Source: Desulfotignum sp. (lineage in GTDB: Bacteria > Desulfobacterota > Desulfobacteria > Desulfobacterales > Desulfobacteraceae). From it: 20,538 nt of DNA. The stretch lies in assembly GCA_021737445.1 (NCBI GenBank), contig JAIPDY010000028.1:1-20538 (forward strand). The letters are read 5' to 3'. A program made the position numbers and the translations under genes. Shown piece after piece: positions 14,491 through 20,538 of the stretch (the first letter of the stretch is position 1; every line of letters begins with the position of its first letter). The notes beneath the pieces are model-generated. The model did no database searches. It saw nothing but the letters and a program-made list of their open reading frames with translations, and was not told the origin of the DNA.

Positions 14491-14519
14491 TTGATCCCAA
14501 AACCATAACATGGTAAATA
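14491..14519 (+). promoter_or_regulatory. Possible promoter of the AOR-MttB-transporter series
   Basis: TTGATC (14491-14496) and TAAATA (14514-14519) are 17 bases apart, with matches of 4 and 3 of 6. The spacer holds an inverted repeat ACCAT-AAC-ATGGT (14502-14514). It is placed back to back with the glpD promoter, about 43 bases upstream of the chosen AOR start. Support is weak. Confidence 0.3.
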
Positions 14520-14561
14520 TTTATCCTATGAACAGTGCACCCTTTGAGACAGGCCGGAAAA

Positions 14562-16442
14562 ATGAACCCATCCTTTCAAAAAAACCAGACTGAGCAACCA
14601 ATGATCACTTCAGACCGGTTCGGGCGGCTTCTGATGGCAGACCTGACCAAGGGGGATTGCCGGTTTCAGGCCTGTCCTGATCCTGCCCTGCCATTTTTAG
14701 GGGGCAGGGGGTTCAATGTCTGGTACCTGTACCATCACCTGAAACCCGGCATTGATCCACTGGGACCCGAAAACCAGCTGCTTTTTTCCGCAGGTTTTCT
14801 CACAGGCTCCGCTGCCCCGTGCAGCGCCCGGCTCCATGTGAACGCCCTGTCCCCATTGACCGGAATTCTGGGCAGTTCCAATATCGGCGGATATACCGGG
14901 GCCTGGCTCCGGTCCTGCAACCTGGCTTCCATTATTATTACCGGTGCATCCACCGAACCGGTTTATCTGTATATCAATGATACAGGTGCCCGGCTTTTGC
15001 CTGCCAGGGATCTGTGGGGGCTGGATGCCTTTGCGGTCCAGGACCGGCTCAAACAGATCCATGTCCATGAAAAAATCCGCATCCTGGCCATTGGGCCGGG
15101 GGGAGAAAACCAGGTCCGATTTGCCGCCGTCATGACGGAAAAAGATCATGCCGCCGGCCGTACCGGCATGGGGGCTGTCATGGGTGCCAAACACCTTAAA
15201 GCCATTGTTATTGCCAAAGGCAGCCTTAAACACCTGCCGGCAGACACCCGCCAAAAGAAAAATGCGGTGAAAACCTATGCCGCCCTGGTGCGGGATGCAT
15301 CGGAATTTGCCTTTTTTTCCAGATATGGCGGAGCCGGATATATCCAGTGGATCAATGACTTTGGGATCATGGGGGCAAAAAATTACAATGAGATCGGCGT
15401 GACCGATGTCAGCCCCATTGACGGCCGGAAACTGGCAAAAAAAATTGTCAAAACATCAGGCTGTTTCAAGTGCCCGGTCCAGTGCAAGGCAGATCTTGTG
15501 ATGGATCCGGCAAAACCCGGTGAAGTGGCCACCCGGCCTGAATTTGAACCGGTCATCAACTTCGGCCCCAAATGCGGGCTCACCGACCTGGCAGCCATTG
15601 TCCGGCTGGACAACCTGTGTGGCCGGCTGGGACTGGATACCACCTCCACGGCATCGGTGATTGCCTTTGCCATGGATCTGGCAGAAAAAGGGTTGATGCC
15701 TGAAAACCTAAAAAAGGGCCTGGATCTGTCCTGGGGCAATGCCGATACCATGGAAACCCTGGTGCATCAGATTGCAGCCGGTACCGGTCTGGGCAGGATA
15801 CTGGCCCGGGGGGTCAGGCATGCGGCGCAAAAGATCGGAGCAGGGGCAGCCGCCTGTGCTGCCCATGTCAATGGTCTGGAACTGACAGCCTACCATCCCA
15901 ATGCCATCATGGGAACGGCCCTGGGATATGCGGTATCCAGCCGGGGCGGCGATTACAACAATGTGTATGCCTCCCTGGAATACAGCTGGTCCAAAGAGCA
16001 GGCGGTCAAAGAATTCGGCACGGCCGATGCCGTGGATATCCATTCCACAAGGGCCAAGGGCCTGCTGATAAAAAAAGCCGTGGTCACCAACATCCTGGTG
16101 GATTGCCTCGGACTGTGCAAGGTGCCGGTACTGTCTCTGCTTAAATCATTCAACCTGGAACCGGAAATTTCTCTTGTAAACGCACTGGCGGAAACAGGTT
16201 TTACCCGAGACGGCCTGACAGGTATTGGAGAACAAATTGCAGCCATGGAAAGACTTTTCAACCTGCGCCATTCCGACCTGCCCTTTTTAGACCAGCTGCC
16301 GGACAGGTTTTTTTCCGGCAATGATACCCCGGATGGGCTTACCAGAAAAGCATTGGCCGGTATGCTGGCGGAATTTTACCAGGCCATGGGCTGGGATACA
16401 AACGGGATACCCCGGAACCGAAAAACAGTGACAGTAAAATGA
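14562..16442 (+). CDS. Aldehyde:ferredoxin oxidoreductase family protein (tungsten enzyme)
   Basis: AOR-family enzymes oxidise aldehydes to acids (or run in reverse) with a tungsten bis-pterin and one [4Fe-4S] cluster, using ferredoxin. The 626-residue length is normal. Cluster ligands are Cys301, Cys304 and Cys308 (C-x2-C-x3-C in SGCFKCPVQCKADL), with the fourth, Cys519, in DCLGLC (514-519), the family's D-x-x-G-L-C pterin motif. The N-terminal domain shows FLGGRGFNVWYLY, PLTGILGSSNIGG and AIGPGGENQVRFA; GRTGMGAVMGAKHLKAIV is typical of AORs. The ATG at 14562 has GGAAAA upstream. A GTG at 14535 and an ATG at 14601 are alternatives, the latter giving MITSDRFGRLLMADLT, close to the usual family start. 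The substrate is unknown. It is 35 bp before the MttB-family gene, so an aldehyde from methylated-amine breakdown is a reasonable guess. Confidence 0.9.
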   Translation: MNPSFQKNQTEQPMITSDRFGRLLMADLTKGDCRFQACPDPALPFLGGRGFNVWYLYHHLKPGIDPLGPENQLLFSAGFLTGSAAPCSARLHVNALSPLTGILGSSNIGGYTGAWLRSCNLASIIITGASTEPVYLYINDTGARLLPARDLWGLDAFAVQDRLKQIHVHEKIRILAIGPGGENQVRFAAVMTEKDHAAGRTGMGAVMGAKHLKAIVIAKGSLKHLPADTRQKKNAVKTYAALVRDASEFAFFSRYGGAGYIQWINDFGIMGAKNYNEIGVTDVSPIDGRKLAKKIVKTSGCFKCPVQCKADLVMDPAKPGEVATRPEFEPVINFGPKCGLTDLAAIVRLDNLCGRLGLDTTSTASVIAFAMDLAEKGLMPENLKKGLDLSWGNADTMETLVHQIAAGTGLGRILARGVRHAAQKIGAGAAACAAHVNGLELTAYHPNAIMGTALGYAVSSRGGDYNNVYASLEYSWSKEQAVKEFGTADAVDIHSTRAKGLLIKKAVVTNILVDCLGLCKVPVLSLLKSFNLEPEISLVNALAETGFTRDGLTGIGEQIAAMERLFNLRHSDLPFLDQLPDRFFSGNDTPDGLTRKALAGMLAEFYQAMGWDTNGIPRNRKTVTVK

Positions 16443-16477
16443 AAATTCACATACCATAATTTTTGAAAGGAAAATAC

Positions 16478-17947
16478 GTGATTCAATCATCCAGCACCAG
16501 AAGCCGCTCTGTGAGTATGCGGATTTTAACAGACGACCAGATCTGGGAAATCAAACAGGCCGCTTTTGATATTATAGAAAAAGTGGGGTTTAAATGCCGG
16601 CACAGGCAGGTTCACAAAATGATGGTCCAGGCAGGGGCATGGATAAAAGATGATCGCATAAAGATCCCCAAATATATTGTTCAGGGGTGTGTGGCCACTG
16701 CACCCAAAGGCTGGACCATTTATGACAGAAACGGCAGGCGGGCACTGGAGGTGGAAGGGGAAAAAAGTCACTACGGCACCTCCACTGCCAGCCCCAACCA
16801 CCGGGACCCTTTTACCGGAGATATCCGGCCCACCAGCATAAAGGACATCGCCCTGGGCGCCAAAGTGGCGGATGCCTGTGCCCACATCGATTTTGTCATG
16901 CCCATGGGATCATCCCAGGATGTGCCGGGCGCAGCTGCAGAAGTCCATGAAATTCCGGCCATGTTTGCCAACACCACAAAGCCGGCCGCCTTTATCGGGT
17001 ACTCGCCTTTGGGATGTGAGTATGTGTATGAAATGGCCGCAGTGATCGCCGGGGGGCAGGACAAACTGCGGGAAAAACCTTTTCTCATACTCTATCCGGA
17101 AGCCATAGCCCCCTTGTTTTTCCCCGATGACGTGGTGGACCGGATCCTGATCGCCGCAGACCGGTTCATGCCCCAGCTGCCCGGCTCCACCGTGTCTGCC
17201 GGTGCCACAGGCCCGGTCACCCTGGCCGGCATGCTGGTGCAGATCACGGCCGAAGCCCTGGTTCACATCACCATTGCCCAGCTGCGCAAAACCGGATGTC
17301 CGGTGGCCATGAGCGGCAATGTAGGGATACTGGACATGAAAACAGCGCTCATGACCATGGGGGCGCCGGAAAACAGCCTGGGGATCGCAGCCCAGGCGGA
17401 AATAGCCAAATCATTTGACCTGCCCACCTGGGGCCTGGCCGGTGCAACAGACTCCAAGATCCTGGATGCCCAGGCCGGCCTGGAAGGCACCTTTTCCATC
17501 CTTGCCCAGGGACTGTCCGGGTTGAACCTTATCCATGATGTGGGGTACATGGCCTCGGGCATGGCCTGTTCCCTGGAACAGCTGGTGATGGGAAATGAAA
17601 TTGTGGGCATGACCAAAAGGTTTGTGGAAGGGATCACCGTGACAAAAGAAACCCTGGCCAGGCAGATCTTAGAGGATGTGGGCCCAGGCGGGCACTTTAT
17701 CACCCAGAAACACACCCTGGACCATTTCAAACAGGAACTGTCGGTATCAAAACTGCTCAACCGCCAGACCATCGATGCCTGGAAAACCGGGGGCCGGCCA
17801 ACCATGGACCAGAAGGTCAAAGAAGAGATCCGGTCCATCATGGAGACCCATAAGCCGGATCCTTTGAGCGACAAGGTGACAGCTGAACTGGAACGGCTCA
17901 AGGCCAAAGGAGAAAAAGAGATTCTGGCAAAACTGGAAAAAGGATAA
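16478..17947 (+). CDS. MttB-family methyltransferase, non-pyrrolysine type
   Basis: MttB-superfamily proteins move a methyl group from tri- or quaternary amines to a corrinoid protein. The 489-residue protein has the family's TIM-barrel landmarks: LTDDQIWEIKQAAFDIIEKV near the N-terminus, GATGPVTLAG (242-251), AMSGNVGILDM, GATDSKILDAQAG from 322, and LNLIHDVGYMASGMACS. The frame has no in-frame TAG, unlike true trimethylamine MttB with pyrrolysine. It belongs with the MtgB-like branch, known members of which demethylate glycine betaine, proline betaine, carnitine and similar compounds. Substrate cannot be read from the sequence. The GTG at 16478 follows AAAGGA by 6 bases; a TTG at 16463 is in frame but would destroy that site. 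It lies between the AOR gene and a transporter. No corrinoid-binding partner is present within the window. Confidence 0.88.
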   Translation: MIQSSSTRSRSVSMRILTDDQIWEIKQAAFDIIEKVGFKCRHRQVHKMMVQAGAWIKDDRIKIPKYIVQGCVATAPKGWTIYDRNGRRALEVEGEKSHYGTSTASPNHRDPFTGDIRPTSIKDIALGAKVADACAHIDFVMPMGSSQDVPGAAAEVHEIPAMFANTTKPAAFIGYSPLGCEYVYEMAAVIAGGQDKLREKPFLILYPEAIAPLFFPDDVVDRILIAADRFMPQLPGSTVSAGATGPVTLAGMLVQITAEALVHITIAQLRKTGCPVAMSGNVGILDMKTALMTMGAPENSLGIAAQAEIAKSFDLPTWGLAGATDSKILDAQAGLEGTFSILAQGLSGLNLIHDVGYMASGMACSLEQLVMGNEIVGMTKRFVEGITVTKETLARQILEDVGPGGHFITQKHTLDHFKQELSVSKLLNRQTIDAWKTGGRPTMDQKVKEEIRSIMETHKPDPLSDKVTAELERLKAKGEKEILAKLEKG

Positions 17948-18010
17948 ACCTCATTTTTTTAAAAAAAACAAGTAAAAAAATTTGCATTAAGCAGGAGGGC
18001 ATGTAATAAC

Positions 18011-18042
18011 CATACAGACGTCACAGGCCACTGGTTTGTATG
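18011..18042 (+). other. Hairpin between the MttB-family gene and the binding-protein gene
   Basis: CATACAGAC (18011-18019) pairs with GTTTGTATG (18034-18042) over nine bases with one G-T wobble. CAG (18024-18026) and CTG (18031-18033) can continue the stem inside, leaving GTCA bulged. No T-run follows. Just upstream, AGGAGG is followed by ATG-TAA (18001-18006), a start-stop minimal frame. Confidence 0.4.
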
Positions 18043-18083
18043 AAAATTTAAGGTATCATTCAAGACAAAAAAAGGAGGCAAGC

Positions 18084-19727
18084 ATGGAAAAAAGAATTCA
18101 TCCGGCAGTACATGACATGAAAAGTGACATGGAAAAAGGTAAACTTTCCAGAAGAGAATTTTTGCGGTATTCCACCCTGTTGGGGGTATCCGCTTTCACC
18201 GCCACCCAGATGGCAGGACTTTCCTGGACCAGCAGAGCGTTTGCCGGCAATGTGAAACGCGGCGGCACCCTGAAGGTTGCCACAGCACTCCAGAAAATCG
18301 CCCATCCCGCCACCTATTCCTGGATTGCCGCATCCAACGTCACCCGCCAGGTGGCAGAATACCTGACCCTGACCGACGGCAAAAACATCACCCATCCCTA
18401 TCTGCTGGAAAACTGGGAAGCCAGCGATGACCTGAAAACCTGGACACTGAACGTAAGAAAAGGGGTCACATTCAACAACGGCGACACCTTTACCGCAGAT
18501 GATGTAATCTTCACCATCAACCAGTGGCTGGATGAGAGCGTGGGCTCCTCCATGAAAGGCATTGTGGGCGGATATGTAAGTGCCAACGATATTGAGAAAA
18601 CCAGTGACTACCAGGTCAAACTGCACCTGTCGGTGCCGGAAATCGCTGTTCCAGAACACCTGTTCCAGTATCCGGCACAGGTCCTCAACCACAAAACTTT
18701 TGAAGGCGATTTCCTCAAAGCCCCCCACGGCACCGGCCCCTATACCCTGGAAACTTACCGGGAAGGCGAACTGGCGATTGTCAAGGCCCGTACCGACTAC
18801 TGGCAGAAAGGTGCTGACGGCAAACCCCTGCCGTACCTGGATGCAATGCATTTCCTTGACATGGGCACTGAAACCGCCCCCATGATCTCTGCCATCAAGA
18901 GCAAGGACATCGATTTCATCGACCTGTCCGACATCGGCGGCACCGACATTTTCCGGGCCCTCAAGGATGATCCTGAAATCAACATTCTGGCGGCTCCCAC
19001 TGCCTCTGCCCGGGTACTGCGCATGCGGGTGGATCTCAAACCATGGGACAATGAAAAAGTCCGTCTGGCCATGAGAAAATGCCACAACCATGAAAAAATT
19101 CTGGCACTGGCATACATGGGCCAGGGTCTGGAAGGACAGGATTTTCACGTCTACCAGCTGCATCCTGAATACTGCGAAATGCCCATCCCGCCCTATGATC
19201 CTGCAGGAGCCAAAAAACTGCTGGCAGAGGCCGGGTATCCCAACGGCCTGGAAGTCAACCTGGCGGTTGGTTCCGGTTGGCCGGATGTGGTACGGTATGC
19301 TGAAGTCCTCAAACAGGACGCCATTGCCGGCGGATTCAAGATCAACCTGCAGACCATGCCCAACAGCCAGTATTGGGAAAAATGGACGGAAGTGGACTTC
19401 GGTATCACCCCCTGGACCCACCGTCCTTTGGGTACCATGGTCCTGAACCTGGCGTACAAGGCTGACACAGACGGCAAACCTGTGGCCTGGAATGAAACCC
19501 GTTGGGTGGATGAGGAGTTCTCCAAGATTCTGGAAAAAGCCAACGGCACCCTGGATGTGGAGAAGCGCAGAAAACTGTTCTGCAAACTGCAAAAAATCCA
19601 GTATGACAGGGGTTCTATTGCCATTGGCTACTGGCGGGCTGTCTGGATGGTATCCAGAAGCAATGTAAAGGGCTTGGAAGGGCATCCCAATGGCTACATG
19701 CTGTTCAATGATGTGTCCTTCGCGTAA
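18084..19727 (+). CDS. Family 5 substrate-binding protein of an ABC transporter, Tat-exported
   Basis: The 547-residue protein is a periplasmic solute-binding protein of the dipeptide/oligopeptide/nickel type (SBP family 5), which delivers its ligand to a DppBC-like permease. It has a twin-arginine signal, S-R-R-E-F-L-R at 22-28, a hydrophobic core (about 30-46) and an AFA cleavage site at 52-54. It then shows KRGGTLKVATA and the family signature WEASDDLKTWTLNVRKGVTF...GDTFTADDVIFTINQW. HGTGPYTLETYREGE and DPAGAKKLLAEAGYPNG are also typical. Tat export implies folding before transport. AGGAGG (18073-18078) is 5 bases before the ATG at 18084 and decides the start. It follows the MttB-family gene by 136 bp and precedes the permease by 70 bp, so a methylated amine or a peptide-like betaine is a plausible ligand; this is inference. 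Confidence 0.93.
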   Translation: MEKRIHPAVHDMKSDMEKGKLSRREFLRYSTLLGVSAFTATQMAGLSWTSRAFAGNVKRGGTLKVATALQKIAHPATYSWIAASNVTRQVAEYLTLTDGKNITHPYLLENWEASDDLKTWTLNVRKGVTFNNGDTFTADDVIFTINQWLDESVGSSMKGIVGGYVSANDIEKTSDYQVKLHLSVPEIAVPEHLFQYPAQVLNHKTFEGDFLKAPHGTGPYTLETYREGELAIVKARTDYWQKGADGKPLPYLDAMHFLDMGTETAPMISAIKSKDIDFIDLSDIGGTDIFRALKDDPEINILAAPTASARVLRMRVDLKPWDNEKVRLAMRKCHNHEKILALAYMGQGLEGQDFHVYQLHPEYCEMPIPPYDPAGAKKLLAEAGYPNGLEVNLAVGSGWPDVVRYAEVLKQDAIAGGFKINLQTMPNSQYWEKWTEVDFGITPWTHRPLGTMVLNLAYKADTDGKPVAWNETRWVDEEFSKILEKANGTLDVEKRRKLFCKLQKIQYDRGSIAIGYWRAVWMVSRSNVKGLEGHPNGYMLFNDVSFA

Positions 19728-19739
19728 ATAAACCTGTGC

Positions 19740-19771
19740 GGTCCGCACCTGAAAAATTCAGCGTGCGGGCC
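19740..19771 (+). other. Long hairpin between binding-protein and permease genes
   Basis: GGTCCGCAC-CTGAA (19740-19753) pairs with TTCAG-C-GTGCGGGCC (19757-19771): 14 base pairs with one G-T wobble, a single bulged C (19762) and an AAA loop. No T-run follows. Such hairpins behind binding-protein genes commonly protect the upstream mRNA, so that more binding protein than permease is made; that role is inferred here from position. Confidence 0.65.
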
Positions 19772-19797
19772 CCTTAAACAAGGGAACAGGGAATTTT

Positions 19798-20538
19798 ATG
19801 ATTGTCTTTATTCTCCGACGTTTTTTCCTTTTGCTGCTGACCATGATCCTGGTGTCTGTGGCGGTTTTTGTCATTGCAGAATCATCCCCCGGCAACATTG
19901 CCAAAAATGTGCTGGGCGCCTTTATCACCCCGGAACAGGAAGCTGCCTTTATCCGGCAGAACGGCCTGGATCAGCCCTTGTATGTGCGGTATCTGCACTG
20001 GATCGCCGGCAATGACTGGATCGCTGAAAAAAAAATCAACATGCCGTTGAAAAGAATCACCACTGAAGAAAATTTTGAGGAGTGGTGGGCCGTCAGAAAA
20101 GACGGGGCTTTGATCCGCTGGAAAGTGGACGGAGATGATCTGGTGGCCATTGTGATCACTGAGGACGGTGAAAAAACGGAATATGTAGACAACGGCCGCT
20201 GGGAGGCCATTGAAGACGGAAAACAGCAATTCTGGGGGATTGGCAACCAGAACCATGCTGTCCGGTGGGTCAAGGGTGAAACCGAAACCATGTTTGTATT
20301 TGTCATGGGCAAAGGCTGGATGGAAAGTTCCGGCGGTCCCAAAGACTATATTCCGTTGAAAAAAGGATTTGTCAGGGGTGATCCCGGGATCTCCTTTCGC
20401 ACCGGCCGGCCCGTGAACAAAAGCCTGTGGACACGATTGCGCAACTCCGTGGTCCTGGTAGGCACCGCTTTTGTCATCGTCATGCCCATGGCCCTGCTTT
20501 TAGGCCTCATTTCCGGGCTCCAGGAAGGATCTGTCAAG
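19798..20538 (+). CDS. DppB-type ABC transporter permease with large periplasmic insert, C-terminus missing
   Basis: The frame runs off the right edge after 247 residues. It starts as a normal DppB/OppB permease: IVFILRRFFLLLLTMILVSV (TM1, about 8-27), then ITPEQEAAFIRQNGLDQPL and YVRYLHWIAG up to residue 71. The next family landmark, RGDPGISFRTGRPV (193-206), normally follows within a few residues, and TM2 (about 217-240) comes after it. Between 72 and 192 lies an extra segment of about 120 residues, hydrophilic, Trp- and Gly-rich, with alternating patterns that suggest beta structure (for example IRWKVDGDDL, NGRWEAIEDG and GKGWMESSGGP). It would sit in the periplasm between TM1 and TM2, where the binding protein docks. 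GGGAA lies upstream of the ATG. The reading frame is continuous, so this is not a frameshift. Confidence 0.88.
   Translation, partial: MIVFILRRFFLLLLTMILVSVAVFVIAESSPGNIAKNVLGAFITPEQEAAFIRQNGLDQPLYVRYLHWIAGNDWIAEKKINMPLKRITTEENFEEWWAVRKDGALIRWKVDGDDLVAIVITEDGEKTEYVDNGRWEAIEDGKQQFWGIGNQNHAVRWVKGETETMFVFVMGKGWMESSGGPKDYIPLKKGFVRGDPGISFRTGRPVNKSLWTRLRNSVVLVGTAFVIVMPMALLLGLISGLQEGSVK

Noticed and set aside
18060..19748. 562-codon open frame antisense to the whole binding-protein gene
   Set aside because: The opposite strand encodes a clear family 5 binding protein with Tat signal and strong ribosome site. The antisense frame has no recognisable domain; its openness follows from codon bias of the real gene.
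1..20538. CRISPR array, insertion sequence, phage genes or attachment sites
   Set aside because: No regularly spaced repeats, transposase or integrase genes, or terminal repeats were seen. Base composition is even apart from the AT-rich stretch before speD.

Overview
The window looks like a piece of a chromosome from a strictly anaerobic, probably sulfate-reducing Desulfobacterota bacterium (Desulfobacteraceae-like). This is an inference from gene content: a tungsten-type aldehyde:ferredoxin oxidoreductase, an MttB-family corrinoid methyltransferase, several second-messenger enzymes, moderate GC, and E. coli-like Asd, Nfo and ModF. There are no rRNA or tRNA genes, no CRISPR array, and no insertion sequence or phage gene. 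Genes are tightly packed and alternate between strands.

Left part (1-5440), mostly minus strand. An incomplete membrane protein follows asd (aspartate-semialdehyde dehydrogenase), which follows nfo (endonuclease IV). A small secreted DUF3124-like protein is divergent from nfo. A two-helix potassium channel with a fused RCK domain has an unusual selectivity filter. An HtpX-type membrane zinc protease comes next.

Middle (5441-10993). A membrane-anchored class III nucleotide cyclase carries a non-adenylate-like pair of purine-recognition residues and ends at a clear terminator. A HAD-type nucleotidase-like protein is divergent from a double-ATPase ModF homologue in which only one of the two composite ATP sites looks intact. 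A membrane GGDEF diguanylate cyclase converges on modF, and their stop codons overlap. About 600 bp upstream of speD hold no convincing gene.

Polyamine region (10994-12789). A fused tandem AdoMet decarboxylase (SpeD plus a second SpeD-like domain) is followed by spermidine synthase (SpeE), with a strong hairpin between them. Together they would make decarboxylated AdoMet and transfer aminopropyl groups to putrescine. speE overlaps the end of convergent glpD by 20 bp.

Right part (14387-20538). Divergent from glpD is a plus-strand series: AOR-family oxidoreductase, MttB-family methyltransferase without an amber codon, a Tat-exported family-5 substrate-binding protein, and the start of a DppB-type permease with a roughly 120-residue extra periplasmic segment. 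This reads as an uptake and catabolism locus for a methylated, probably quaternary, amine. No corrinoid protein or reactivase lies inside the window.

The most noteworthy items are the fused SpeD with a second Ser/His/Cys geometry, the permease insert, the AOR-MttB-transporter grouping, the asymmetric ModF, and the altered active-site or filter residues in the cyclase and the channel.
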